60,334 nt of DNA from the NCBI GenBank assembly GCA_002280875.1, contig NCEV01000013.1, forward strand, positions 42,260-102,593, written 5' to 3'. The notes beneath the pieces are model-generated. The model was not told the origin of the DNA. It made no database searches and worked only from the letters and a program-made list of their open reading frames with translations. Shown piece after piece: positions 44,876 through 53,470 of the stretch (positions are counted from its first letter, which is position 1; every line of letters starts with the position of its first letter). The DNA is from Caulobacter sp. 32-67-35 (GTDB lineage Bacteria; Pseudomonadota; Alphaproteobacteria; Caulobacterales; Caulobacteraceae). Made by a program: the position numbers and the translations under genes.

Positions 44876-45244
44876 GGTTGAGATCCTGTAAATTTTGGGG
44901 GAGGTACGCTGGGTCACTGTGTTGGCGCTTCCTTTTTCACCTCCGGATTAAATCGAAGTGCAGAAACGGGCTTAATGTTGATTAGCCACTTCAATGCTTT
45001 CGGGGTCTTCGAGAATAACGCCGTTATCGACCTCAGGATTTGGAAATACATAGGCCAAGGTTCGCTCTCCGCGAGTTCCTGCGCTGTTGTCGCGGGGCGG
45101 GTGCTGGACGAATCGGGCGAGGGGGCCTCTGTTGGCGTCGCCCCCTGTTCACGGCCTCGTATGTTGGCCCCGAAAAGGTTGGCGCCTCAGCCGACGCGCC
45201 TTAGAGAGGGCGCTTCCCTACGCCAGTCTTCGAGCGCTCTTCCG
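44876..45244. other. 369-base divergent promoter region before serS
   Basis: The region is relatively AT-rich at first. It contains a hairpin at 44955-44992 (GAAGTG/CACTTC, with a GGCTTAAT/ATTAGCC inner stem) and another at 45120-45146 (AGGGGGC/GCCCCCT). The frame that runs into serS from 44975 has non-coding character. These leader hairpins have no recognised riboswitch match. Confidence 0.4.
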
Positions 45245-46540
45245 ATGCACGACATCAAGGCCATCCGCGACAATCCCGCAGCCTTCGAAGCCGCCTGGTC
45301 GGCCAAGGGGCGCGCGGGCGCGGCCGCCGAGGCCGTGGCGCTGGACGCCCAGCTGCGCGCAGCCCAGACGGCGCTGCAGGAAAGCCAGGCCCGGCGCAAC
45401 GAGGCCTCCAAGCGCATCGGCATGGCCAAGGCCAAGAAGGACGAGGTCGAAGCCCAGGCCCTGATGGCCGAGGTCGAGACCCTCAAGGCCCTGATGGCCG
45501 ACGCCGCGACCCTGGAGGCCGAGGCCGGGACCAAGCTGAAGGACCTGCTGGCCAGCCTGCCCAACATTCCGGCCCACGATGTGCCGCCGGGCGAGGATGA
45601 AGCCGGCAATATCGAGATCCGCCGCTGGGGCGACGCCTCCAAGCTGCCCGCCGGCCGCCTGAACGCCCCCAAGGATCACGTCGACCTGGGCGCCGCCCTG
45701 GGCGGCATGGACTTCGAAGCCGCCGCCCGCATGAGCGGCGCGCGCTTCGTGGTGCTGAAGGGCCAGATCGCGCGGCTGGAGCGGGCGCTGGGCCAGTTCA
45801 TGCTGGATATGCAGACGGTCAAGCACGACTACACCGAGGTCAGCCCGCCCTTGCTGGTCAAGGACGAGGCGCTGTTCGGGACCGGGCAACTGCCGAAGTT
45901 CGCCGAGGATCTGTTCCGCACCACGGCGGACCACTGGCTGATCCCCACTGCCGAAGTCTCCCTGACCAACATCGTCCGCGAGCAAATCACCGAAGAGGCT
46001 CAGCTGCCGCTGCGGATGACGGCCCTGACCCCCAGCTTCCGCTCCGAGGCCGGCGCCTCGGGTCGCGACACGCGCGGCATGATCCGCCAGCACCAGTTCT
46101 ACAAGGTCGAGCTGGTCTCGATCACCACGCCGGACCAGTCCGAAGCCGAGCATGAACGCATGGTCGGCTGCGCCGAGGCGGTGCTGAAGGCCCTGAACCT
46201 GCCGTTCCGCACCATGCTGCTGTGCAATGGCGACATGGGCTTTGGCGCCAGGAAGACCTACGATCTGGAAGTCTGGCTGCCCTCGCAGAACACCTATCGC
46301 GAGATCAGCTCGTGCTCCAACTGCGGTGACTTCCAGGCCCGGCGCATGGACGCCCGCTTCCGCAAGGCCGGCGAGAAGGGCACCCAGTACGTCCACACCC
46401 TGAACGGCTCGGGCCTGGCCGTGGGCCGCACCCTGGTGGCCGTGCTCGAGAACTATCAGGACGAGACCGGCGGGATCACCATCCCCGAGGCGCTGGTCCC
46501 CTATATGGGCGGCGTCACCTATATCGGGGGTGAGGGGTGA
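45245..46540 (+). CDS. serS: Seryl-tRNA synthetase
   Basis: ATG 45245 gives 431 residues: an N-terminal antiparallel coiled coil (residues 30-110) that grips tRNA-Ser, then the class II core. Motif 2 reads [21 protein letters not shown], and motif 3 reads [18 protein letters not shown]. It charges tRNA-Ser with serine. The usual alphaproteobacterial order serS-surE-pcm is kept downstream. Confidence 0.95.
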   Translation: MHDIKAIRDNPAAFEAAWSAKGRAGAAAEAVALDAQLRAAQTALQESQARRNEASKRIGMAKAKKDEVEAQALMAEVETLKALMADAATLEAEAGTKLKDLLASLPNIPAHDVPPGEDEAGNIEIRRWGDASKLPAGRLNAPKDHVDLGAALGGMDFEAAARMSGARFVVLKGQIARLERALGQFMLDMQTVKHDYTEVSPPLLVKDEALFGTGQLPKFAEDLFRTTADHWLIPTAEVSLTNIVREQITEEAQLPLRMTALTPSFRSEAGASGRDTRGMIRQHQFYKVELVSITTPDQSEAEHERMVGCAEAVLKALNLPFRTMLLCNGDMGFGARKTYDLEVWLPSQNTYREISSCSNCGDFQARRMDARFRKAGEKGTQYVHTLNGSGLAVGRTLVAVLENYQDETGGITIPEALVPYMGGVTYIGGEG

Positions 46541-46566
46541 TCATTATCTCGCCAAGCCAAATTGGC

Positions 46567-46668
46567 TGTCATCCCGGACGAGCGCGCAGCGTGAAGATCC
46601 GGGACCGACGCGTGAACGCCTGCGCTTCCGGCGGTCCCGGATCTGCGCTTCGCTTGTCCGGGATGACA
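46567..46668. repeat. 102-base imperfect inverted repeat between serS and surE
   Basis: TGTCATCCCGGAC (46567-46579) pairs with GTCCGGGATGACA (46656-46668), and the inner AGATCCGGGACCG (46594-46606) with CGGTCCCGGATCT (46632-46644). It ends 8 bases before the surE ATG. This is a common dispersed form in Caulobacter genomes. Confidence 0.7.
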
Positions 46669-46676
46669 GGCTCAAA

Positions 46677-47471
46677 ATGAGAATCCTCCTCACCAACGAC
46701 GACGGCATCCACGCCCCGGGCCTCGTCGCGCTTGAGAAGATCGCCCGCGCGCTCAGCGACGACGTCTGGATCTGCGCGCCGGAGTACGAGCAGTCGGGGG
46801 CCAGCCGGGCCCTGACCTTGTCTGATCCGCTGCGGGTGCGCCGCCTGGACGATCGCCGCTTCGCCGTCGAGGGCACGCCCACCGACTGCGTGATGATGGC
46901 CGTGCAGCAGCTGATCGAGGGCCCCGCGCCGGATCTGGTGCTGTCGGGCGTCAATCGCGGCCAGAACCTGGCTGAAGATGTCACCCTGTCGGGCACCGTG
47001 GCCGGCGCCATCGAGGGCATGGCCCTGGGCATCCGCTCGATCGCCCTGTCCCAGGCAATGAACTATTTCCATGACGAGGTTGTCGCCCACTGGGAGACGG
47101 CCCAGACCTATGGCCCCGGCATCATCCAGCGTCTGCTGGAGGTCGGCTGGCCGGCCGACGTGATCATGAACATCAACTTCCCGTCTCTGCCGCCGGAAGA
47201 GGTGACGGCCGTCGAGGTCACGCGCCAGGGGTTCCGCGACGGCCACCTGCGCCACTGGGACAAACGCACGGATCTGCGCGGCCGCGACTACTATTGGATG
47301 GGCTTCACCGCCAAGGCCTCGGAACCGGCCCCGGGAACCGACCTGAAGGCGGTCTATGAGGGCAAAATCTCGGTCACGCCGCTGCATATCGACCTGACGC
47401 ACAATGAGACCGTCCACGCGCTGAAGGGCGTACTGGGCGGCGCTCCGCCGAAGCTGCGGGTCGAGGCATGA
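46677..47471 (+). CDS. surE: 5'/3'-nucleotidase SurE
   Basis: The N-terminus [19 protein letters not shown] carries the metal-binding NDDG. The block [18 protein letters not shown]-like text in this gene ([19 protein letters not shown]) and the second [10 protein letters not shown]-type block ([16 protein letters not shown]) fit SurE, which removes phosphate from nucleotides in survival conditions. The ATG at 46677 follows the inverted repeat closely with only a weak AGG site. The end overlaps pcm by 4 bases. Confidence 0.94.
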   Translation: MRILLTNDDGIHAPGLVALEKIARALSDDVWICAPEYEQSGASRALTLSDPLRVRRLDDRRFAVEGTPTDCVMMAVQQLIEGPAPDLVLSGVNRGQNLAEDVTLSGTVAGAIEGMALGIRSIALSQAMNYFHDEVVAHWETAQTYGPGIIQRLLEVGWPADVIMNINFPSLPPEEVTAVEVTRQGFRDGHLRHWDKRTDLRGRDYYWMGFTAKASEPAPGTDLKAVYEGKISVTPLHIDLTHNETVHALKGVLGGAPPKLRVEA

Positions 47472-48127
47472 CCGGCAAGGCCAAGGCCGCGGCGGCCGCC
47501 GATCTGCCCCGCCTGATGCAGGCCCTGCGCGACCAGGGGATCACCGATCCCCAGGTTCTCAAGGCCATCGAGAAGACGCCGCGCGATCTGTTCACGCCCG
47601 ACCTGTTCAAGGAACGGTCGTGGGAAGACTCGGCCCTGCCGATCGCCTGCGGCCAGACCATCAGCCAGCCCTATATCGTCGGCCTGATGACCCAGGCCCT
47701 GACCATCGAGCCGCGCTCGCGCGTGCTGGAGATTGGCACCGGGTCAGGCTACCAGACCACCATTCTCAGTCACGTGTCGCGGCTGGTCTATACGATCGAG
47801 CGCTATCGCACCCTGATGAAGGAAGCCGAGGCGCGCTTCACCAAGCTGGGTCTCACCAACGTCATCACCAAGTTCGGCGACGGCGGCGAAGGTTGGGCCG
47901 AACAGGCGCCATTTGACCGCATTATGGTCACGGCTGCGGCCGAAGATGATCCGAAACGACTGCTGTCCCAGCTCAAGCCCAACGGCGTCCTCGTGGCGCC
48001 GATCGGGAAGGGGCCGGTGCAGAGCCTTCGCCGCTATGCGGGCGACGGCAAGGGCGGCTTCAAGGTCGAGGCGCTGTGCGACGTGCGGTTTGTACCGCTG
48101 CTCGATGGCGTGGCCCGCGACCAGTGA
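47468..48127 (+). CDS. pcm: Protein-L-isoaspartate O-methyltransferase
   Basis: This enzyme repairs isoaspartate in aged proteins using S-adenosylmethionine. The SAM-binding motif [15 protein letters not shown] and the substrate-side block [13 protein letters not shown] are complete. A C-terminal block with VLVAPIGKG is also typical. ATGA overlap with surE shows coupling, a frequent pairing. Confidence 0.94.
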   Translation: MTGKAKAAAAADLPRLMQALRDQGITDPQVLKAIEKTPRDLFTPDLFKERSWEDSALPIACGQTISQPYIVGLMTQALTIEPRSRVLEIGTGSGYQTTILSHVSRLVYTIERYRTLMKEAEARFTKLGLTNVITKFGDGGEGWAEQAPFDRIMVTAAAEDDPKRLLSQLKPNGVLVAPIGKGPVQSLRRYAGDGKGGFKVEALCDVRFVPLLDGVARDQ

Positions 48128-48166
48128 AGCGGAAATGGGGGCGAGGCTTGCGCGGCGCCCTTGCGA

Positions 48167-48181
48167 TTAATGATTGATTTA
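48167..48181. promoter_or_regulatory. CtrA-like site upstream of dipM
   Basis: TTAA-TGATTGA-TTTA matches the CtrA consensus TTAA-N7-TTAA in seven of eight defined bases, 45 bases before the dipM ATG, in an AT-rich stretch. Confidence 0.45.
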
Positions 48182-48225
48182 CCCTCGCGGGGCCGTCTGG
48201 ACGACTTGCGAGGAAAGGAGAGGCT

Positions 48226-50118
48226 ATGAGGCAGTTGTGGACGCGCGCGGCGGTGATCGCCCTGACGGCTGGAACGCTCGCGGCCTGCGAGACGACCTCG
48301 TCGCCGCAGTATCCCGCGCGCGAAGGGCAGCCCGGTGGATCCCCGCCCCGGGCCCAGACCCCGAATTTCCCGATCACCCAGGCGCCACCGTCGGAAGCTG
48401 TGATCGACACTACGCCCGCGCCCAGCGAAGTGATCCGCCGCGAACCGATCCCGGTCGAGGCCGCTCCGCCGCCGCCGACCTATAGCGAGCCGCCGGTTAC
48501 CCGCACCGAACTGGCGCCGCCTCCGCCGCCTCCGCCGCCAGCGCAGCTCCGGCCGGCCGCGCCGACCATCATCACCACCGTGGGCGGACCCGTGGTGGAC
48601 GTGCCCGGCAAGCCTCAGATGCGCATCGTCGAGTCAGGCGACGCCCTGGACGCCATCGCGCGCGGCTTTGGCACGACCCGCGCCGAGCTGGTCAAGCTCA
48701 ACGACCTTGAGCCGCCCTACCGCCTGAAGCTGGGCCAGAAGATCGTCGGCCCCGCCGGCGCCAAGTCCAAGGCCTATGTGGTTCAGTCCGGCGACACGAT
48801 GTTCGCCATCGCGCGCCGCTTTACCGTCACGGCCGCCGCCCTGGCCAAGGAAAATGACGTCGAGATCGACGCGCCGATCCGGCGTGGCCAGAGGCTGGTG
48901 CTGCCCGAGGGCTTCAAGGACAAGGGCCCGACCAAGACCGCCATCGCCGCCCCGCCCTACAGCGCGACGACGACCACACTGGCCGGCTCGGCGCCCACCG
49001 CGCGCGCCGTCCAGACGCCGGCCCCGACCCAGGTGGCCCCGACCCAGGTGGCCCCGACCCAGCTGGCATCGACGCGGCCCGCCAGCCCGGTGGCCAGTTC
49101 AGCAAGTGTCACGACGACGACGACCAGCGTCACCGGTTCGGTGGTCCGCGTGGCCGGACCGCGCCAGATCCATACGGTAAAGTCGGGCGACACCCTGACG
49201 GCGATCGCCCGGCGCTTCGACATGAGCGTCAAGGACCTGGCCGCCGCCAACGACCTCGATCCCGACAAGCCCCTGAAGCTGGGCGCCAGGATCAAGGGGC
49301 CGGCGACCACGGCCAGAGCCTATGTCGTCCAGAGCGGCGACACCCTGACCGCCATCACCAAGCGCTTCAGCGTCACCCTCAAGGCGCTGGCCGCCGAGAA
49401 CAACCTGAAGACCACGGCCTCTGTGAAGAAGGGGCAGAAGATCGTTCTGCCCGATGGCTACAAGGACCGCGGTCCGATCAAGACCACGACGACCCGGCCA
49501 GCCGCCCCGTCAACGACCCTGGCCCAGGGGCCCGCTCCGGCCCGCGTCGAGCCTCAGGTCACAACGCCCTCGGCGCCGATCCCGTATCGTCCCAGCCCCT
49601 CGACGCCGCGCGCCAGCGGTCCGGTCGCGGCCATGCCGGTCAGTCCGCCGCCGGCCACCTCGGTGCGTCCGATCATCGAGACCAGCGCCGCGCCGACCGA
49701 GGCCGAGATCATCGCCTCGGGCAAGGGCAGGTTCTCCTGGCCCCTGCGCGGCGACATCATCTCCACCTTCGGCGTCAAGGGCACGGGACAGCGCAATGAC
49801 GGCGTCAACATCCGCGCCAATGCCGGCGCGCCGGTGGTGTCGGCCGCCGACGGCGAGATCGCCTATGCCGGCAACCAGGTGCCGACCTTCGGCAACCTTG
49901 TTCTGGTCAAGCACGCTGACGGCTGGGTCACGGCCTATGCCCATCTGGGCTCGACCGACGTGAAGATGCGCCAGCAGGTGTCGAAGGGGCAGCAACTGGG
50001 CACCGTCGGTTCGACCGGCGGGGTCAACGAGCCCCAACTGCACTTCGAGATGCGCTATGCGCCGACGGTGAAGGACAAGGCCCGGCCGGTCGACCCGGCG
50101 CTGGTCCTGCCGCGCTAG
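48226..50118 (+). CDS. dipM: DipM: LysM/LytM cell-division factor
   Basis: A lipobox-like end (LAAC, Cys21) closes the signal peptide. Four LysM domains stand in two pairs: 132-175 and 184-227, then 315-358 and 366-409, joined by Pro/Thr-rich linkers. A LytM (M23) domain covers 502-625. Its zinc ligands are altered: Asn524 and Asn528 replace His and Asp, and Gln604 replaces the first His of HxH, while His573 and His606 remain. This matches C. crescentus DipM, an activator of division amidases rather than an active peptidase. A 15-base repeat encoding APTQV lies at 49021-49065. A CtrA-like site lies upstream. Confidence 0.92.
   Translation: MRQLWTRAAVIALTAGTLAACETTSSPQYPAREGQPGGSPPRAQTPNFPITQAPPSEAVIDTTPAPSEVIRREPIPVEAAPPPPTYSEPPVTRTELAPPPPPPPPAQLRPAAPTIITTVGGPVVDVPGKPQMRIVESGDALDAIARGFGTTRAELVKLNDLEPPYRLKLGQKIVGPAGAKSKAYVVQSGDTMFAIARRFTVTAAALAKENDVEIDAPIRRGQRLVLPEGFKDKGPTKTAIAAPPYSATTTTLAGSAPTARAVQTPAPTQVAPTQVAPTQLASTRPASPVASSASVTTTTTSVTGSVVRVAGPRQIHTVKSGDTLTAIARRFDMSVKDLAAANDLDPDKPLKLGARIKGPATTARAYVVQSGDTLTAITKRFSVTLKALAAENNLKTTASVKKGQKIVLPDGYKDRGPIKTTTTRPAAPSTTLAQGPAPARVEPQVTTPSAPIPYRPSPSTPRASGPVAAMPVSPPPATSVRPIIETSAAPTEAEIIASGKGRFSWPLRGDIISTFGVKGTGQRNDGVNIRANAGAPVVSAADGEIAYAGNQVPTFGNLVLVKHADGWVTAYAHLGSTDVKMRQQVSKGQQLGTVGSTGGVNEPQLHFEMRYAPTVKDKARPVDPALVLPR
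49021..49065 (+). repeat. Three 15-base tandem repeats inside dipM
   Basis: GCCCCGACCCAGGTG occurs twice in a row, then once with CTG at the end. In frame it encodes APTQV, APTQV, APTQL. Copy number changes would lengthen the linker without a frameshift. Confidence 0.85.
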
Positions 50119-50125
50119 GATAGAG

Positions 50126-50156
50126 AACGGCCCGCTTCGAAGGAGGCGGGCCGTTT
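50126..50156 (+). terminator. Terminator after dipM
   Basis: AACGGCCCGC (50126-50135) pairs with GCGGGCCGTT (50146-50155), followed by a short T run. It separates dipM from the convergent membrane protein gene. Confidence 0.75.
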
Positions 50157-50158
50157 GG

Positions 50159-50407
50159 CTATTTACGGCCCCAGCGCCAGCCCCATGGCTTGTCGCTCTT
50201 GCGCCAGACCAGCACGATAAAGCCGACGATCAGGCCCACGCGCAGGGCGACGCCCAGCCAGCGGTGAGGCAGGGTGAGGGGTACTGGCAGGGCGGACAGC
50301 CCGATCATCACGCCGATGAACAGGACCAGGACCGCCCAGCCTTCCCAACTGCACGGCAGGCTCGCGCCGTAGCCATACTGTTTCGTCCGAAACCACGGCT
50401 TGCCCAT
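50159..50407 (-). CDS. Small two-helix membrane protein
   Basis: ATG 50407 has GGAGGG upstream. The 82-residue protein starts MGKPWFRTKQYGYGASLPCSWEG and has two membrane helices (VLVLFIGVMIGL and ALRVGLIVGFIVLVW), ending in a basic tail. Similar small proteins occur in related alphaproteobacteria without a known role. A GTG at 50413 has no spacing for a ribosome site. Confidence 0.75.
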   Translation of the reverse strand: MGKPWFRTKQYGYGASLPCSWEGWAVLVLFIGVMIGLSALPVPLTLPHRWLGVALRVGLIVGFIVLVWRKSDKPWGWRWGRK

Positions 50408-50487
50408 GGCCACCCTCCGGGTTGAAACTACGCACGAACTATACTCCAGGCCGTGCTCCGCGTCTCATGAAACCCTCCTTTCTTCTC

Positions 50488-50510
50488 CCTTCCCCCATCA
50501 AGGGGGAAGG
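50488..50510. repeat. CCTTCCCCC/GGGGGAAGG hairpin
   Basis: A 9-bp stem (50488-50496 with 50502-50510) around an ATCAA loop lies just past the end of the DUF815 gene. It lacks a T run. It may be a repeat element or weak terminator. Confidence 0.45.
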
Positions 50511-50535
50511 GGGGCAAGGTTGAAGGGCTTGCAAA

Positions 50536-51375
50536 CTAGGCCGGCAGGCTCTTCCCCAGCTCCCCCGCCAGATCCCGGATGAACTGCCAGGCCACGCGGC
50601 CGGACCGCGCGCCGCGCAGTTGCGACCACTGCAGGGCGCGGCGGTCCAGGGTCTCGACCACCAGGTCGAAGCGTTCGGCATAGGTGCGGATCGCCTCCAG
50701 ATAGGTCGGCTGGTCCATGGGCGGAAAGCCGATCCACAGGCCAAAGCGGTCGGAGACGCTCATCTCCTCCTCGGCGTTCTCGGCGGCGGCGATGGCGCCC
50801 TGGCTCTCGACGTGGTCGCGGGGCATCAGGTGGCGGCGGTTGGAGGTGGCGACGAACAGCACGTTCTCGGGCGGGCCGGCCACGCCGCCCTCCAGCGCCG
50901 ACTTCAGGGCCTTGGCGGCGGCTGCGCCGTCCTCGAACGACAGGTCGTCGCACAGCACCACGAAGCGCTCGGCGCGCGTGCGCAGCAGGTCGAACAGCGG
51001 GGGCAGGGCGGCGATCTCGTCGCGATCCACCTCGACCAGCTTCAGGTCGGCGTGATCTTCGCTGACGGCCATGAAGGCGGCCTTGGTCATCGAGCTCTTG
51101 CCCGTGCCGCGTACGCCCCACAGCAGCACGTGGTTGCAGGGCAGGCCGGTGGCGAAGCGCTTAAGGTTCTCGACGAACCGGTCCTTCTGTCGCTCGACCC
51201 CGACCAGCAGGTCCAGCGGCATGGGATAGTCGGGCGCGGCGACGAAGGCCTCGCGCGCGCAATCATGCCGAAACAGCCGCGCGCCGCTGAAATCCGGCGG
51301 CGTCGGCGCGGCCGGCGCCAGGCGCTCCAGGGCGTCGGCGATGCGGGCGAGCAGGGCGTTTTGGGCGTCGATCAT
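50536..51375 (-). CDS. DUF815 AAA-type ATPase
   Basis: The Walker A motif GVRGTGKSSM and Walker B VVLCDDLSF sit in an AAA-like domain of about 200 residues. ATSNRRHLMPRDH, after Walker B, acts as sensor 1, and the C-terminal half has NAEEEMSVSDRFGLWIGFPP. This is the widespread DUF815 family (YcaJ-unrelated), of unknown role. The length of 279 is usual. It stands alone between a hairpin and the yajC leader. Confidence 0.85.
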   Translation of the reverse strand: MIDAQNALLARIADALERLAPAAPTPPDFSGARLFRHDCAREAFVAAPDYPMPLDLLVGVERQKDRFVENLKRFATGLPCNHVLLWGVRGTGKSSMTKAAFMAVSEDHADLKLVEVDRDEIAALPPLFDLLRTRAERFVVLCDDLSFEDGAAAAKALKSALEGGVAGPPENVLFVATSNRRHLMPRDHVESQGAIAAAENAEEEMSVSDRFGLWIGFPPMDQPTYLEAIRTYAERFDLVVETLDRRALQWSQLRGARSGRVAWQFIRDLAGELGKSLPA

Positions 51376-51448
51376 GGCCCGGTCCTAACCTTGCCGCGCC
51401 GTCATTGCAAAAGAGGAGGTGAACGCATAGCTTCCGCCGACTTGGCGA

Positions 51449-51465
51449 GACCCCATATGGGGGTC
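51449..51465. promoter_or_regulatory. GACCCC-ATATG-GGGGTC palindrome in the yajC leader
   Basis: A 17-base inverted repeat with an exact CCCCATATGGGG core (51451-51462) lies 27 bases before the yajC ATG. It may be an operator or leader hairpin. Confidence 0.45.
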
Positions 51466-51491
51466 CCGACCGCAGAAATTTTGGAGACGTC

Positions 51492-51800
51492 ATGCCCGGT
51501 GGCCTGAGCGCGCAGCTTATGCAAATCGCCCCCATCCTTCTGATGGTGGTTCTGTTCTACTTCATGCTGATCCGTCCGCAGCAGAAGCGGGCCAAAGAGC
51601 ATCAGATCATGCTGTCCAACCTGAAGCGCGGCGACAATGTCGTGCTGTCCAGCGGCATGCTCGGCAAGATCGTTCGTGTGGAAGACAAGGAAGTCGGCCT
51701 CGAGATCGCTCAGGGCGTCACCGTGAAGGTCGTCAAGGGCATGATCACCGAGGTCCGCACCAAGGGCGAGCCCGCCCCGGCCAACGACCCCAAGAGCTGA
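51492..51800 (+). CDS. yajC: Preprotein translocase subunit YajC
   Basis: A single N-terminal membrane helix (IAPILLMVVLFYFMLIRPQQ) is followed by the cytoplasmic YajC fold with NLKRGDNVVLSSGMLGKIVR. YajC associates with SecDF. It starts the yajC-secD-secF cluster, in the usual order. The length of 102 residues is normal. Confidence 0.96.
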   Translation: MPGGLSAQLMQIAPILLMVVLFYFMLIRPQQKRAKEHQIMLSNLKRGDNVVLSSGMLGKIVRVEDKEVGLEIAQGVTVKVVKGMITEVRTKGEPAPANDPKS

Positions 51801-51856
51801 TTTCCCAAACTCGCCGACCACAGACGCCGCAAGGCGTCGTCCAGAGCCTGTAATCC

Positions 51857-53458
51857 ATGCTGACACTGTCCCGCTGGAAGATCATCGTCGTCACCCTGGC
51901 GGTGATCTTCGGCCTTGTCTTCACCCTGCCAAACCTGCTGCCACAACGGGCGCTTGATGCTCTGCCCGGCTGGGTTCCCAAGCAGAAGCTCAATCTGGGC
52001 CTCGACCTGCAGGGCGGATCCTACCTGCTCATGGAGGTGGATACGGCCGCGCTGCGTCGCGAACGTCTGACGAATCTCGTCGAGGACGTCCGCACCAGCC
52101 TGCGGGGCGAGCAGATTGCGTTTGGCGAGCTGCGTGAAGCGGGCGGCGTGATCAGTGTGCGCATCGCCGACGCCGCCAAGGTCAATGACGCCGCCAACCT
52201 GCTGCGGCAGTCGGTGGGCTCGCCCCTGGTCGGCGCCGTCGGCGGTCGCGACATCTCGGTCGCCACGCGCGACAACCAGCGTCTGGAGATCAGCTTCGTC
52301 GCCGAGGCCGCCAAGGCCGACGCGGCGATGGCGGTGGAGCAGTCGATCGAGACCATCCGTCGCCGGATCGACAGCCTGGGCACCAAGGAACCGACGATCA
52401 CCCGTCAGGGCACGGACCGGATCGTCATCCAGGCGGCCGGCGAAAGCGATCCTGAAAAGCTGAAGTCGGTGATCGGCAAGACCGCCAAGCTGACCTTCCA
52501 GATGGTCGACGAGGGCGTCACGCCTGAAGACATGGCCGCTGGCCGCATCCCGCCGGGCTCGGAAATGCTGCCCAGCGAGGACGGCTATGTGCCGGCCTAT
52601 GTGGTGCGCAAGCGCGCTGTGGTCTCGGGCGACGAGCTGACCGATTCGCGTCAGACCTTCGACTCCCAGAGCGGCAACCCGGTTGTCTCGTTCAATTTCA
52701 ACGGCCAGGGCGCGCGCAAGTTCGGCGACGCCACGGCCCGCAACATCGGCAAGAAGTTCGCCATCGTCCTGGATGGCAAGATCATCTCGGCGCCGGTCAT
52801 CAACGGCGCGATCACGGGCGGCTCGGGCATTATCACGGGCAACTTCACGCCGGAGAGCGCTGCTGAACTGGCCCTGCTGCTGCGGTCGGGGGCTCTGCCC
52901 GCGCCGCTGAACGTCGAGGAACAGCGCACCGTCGGCGCCGAACTGGGCGCGGACGCGGTCAAGGCGGGGGCGATCTCCACCCTGGTGGCCTTCATCACCA
53001 TCGTGGTCTTCATGCTGCTGGCCTATGGCCTGCTGTTTGGCGGCATCGCCGTGATCGCCCTGCTGATCAACGGCATGATGATCGTTGCGGCCATGTCGAT
53101 CACCCAGGCCACCCTGACCCTGCCGGGTATCGCCGGCCTGATCCTGACCCTGGCCGTGGCCGTCGACGCCAACGTGCTGATCTATGAGCGGATGCGTGAC
53201 GAGGCCCGGGCCGGCAAGTCGCCGATCATGGCCGCCGACGCCGGCTTCTCCCGCGCCATGAGCACGATCATCGACGCCAACGTCACCACCCTGGCGGCGG
53301 CGGCGATCATGTTCGCGTTCGGCGCAGGCCCGGTCCGGGGCTTTGCCTGGACCCTGTCGATCGGCGTGTTCACCTCGGTGTTCACCGCCGTGCTGGTCAG
53401 CCAGCTTCTCATCGGCTGGTGGTTCCGCGCCGCCCGCCCCAAGAAACTTCCGATCTGA
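51857..53458 (+). CDS. secD: Protein translocase subunit SecD
   Basis: SecD uses the proton gradient to help pull secreted proteins across the membrane. An N-terminal helix precedes a large periplasmic P1 domain with LNLGLDLQGGSYLLMEVD, then six membrane helices with VAVDANVLIYERMRDE. The 533-residue length is typical. Spacing to yajC is 56 bases. Confidence 0.96.
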   Translation: MLTLSRWKIIVVTLAVIFGLVFTLPNLLPQRALDALPGWVPKQKLNLGLDLQGGSYLLMEVDTAALRRERLTNLVEDVRTSLRGEQIAFGELREAGGVISVRIADAAKVNDAANLLRQSVGSPLVGAVGGRDISVATRDNQRLEISFVAEAAKADAAMAVEQSIETIRRRIDSLGTKEPTITRQGTDRIVIQAAGESDPEKLKSVIGKTAKLTFQMVDEGVTPEDMAAGRIPPGSEMLPSEDGYVPAYVVRKRAVVSGDELTDSRQTFDSQSGNPVVSFNFNGQGARKFGDATARNIGKKFAIVLDGKIISAPVINGAITGGSGIITGNFTPESAAELALLLRSGALPAPLNVEEQRTVGAELGADAVKAGAISTLVAFITIVVFMLLAYGLLFGGIAVIALLINGMMIVAAMSITQATLTLPGIAGLILTLAVAVDANVLIYERMRDEARAGKSPIMAADAGFSRAMSTIIDANVTTLAAAAIMFAFGAGPVRGFAWTLSIGVFTSVFTAVLVSQLLIGWWFRAARPKKLPI

Positions 53459-53470
53459 GTGAGCGCACCC

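Noticed and set aside
44968-44986. CtrA site TTAA-TGTTGA-TTAG
   Set aside because: The spacer is 6 rather than 7 bases and the second half is imperfect.
44975-45244. N-terminal extension of serS by 90 residues
   Set aside because: The added region has non-coding composition, and seryl-tRNA synthetases begin like the protein starting at 45245.
46530-46676. N-terminal extension of surE across the inverted repeat
   Set aside because: SurE proteins begin at [10 protein letters not shown]; the extension translates repeat DNA.
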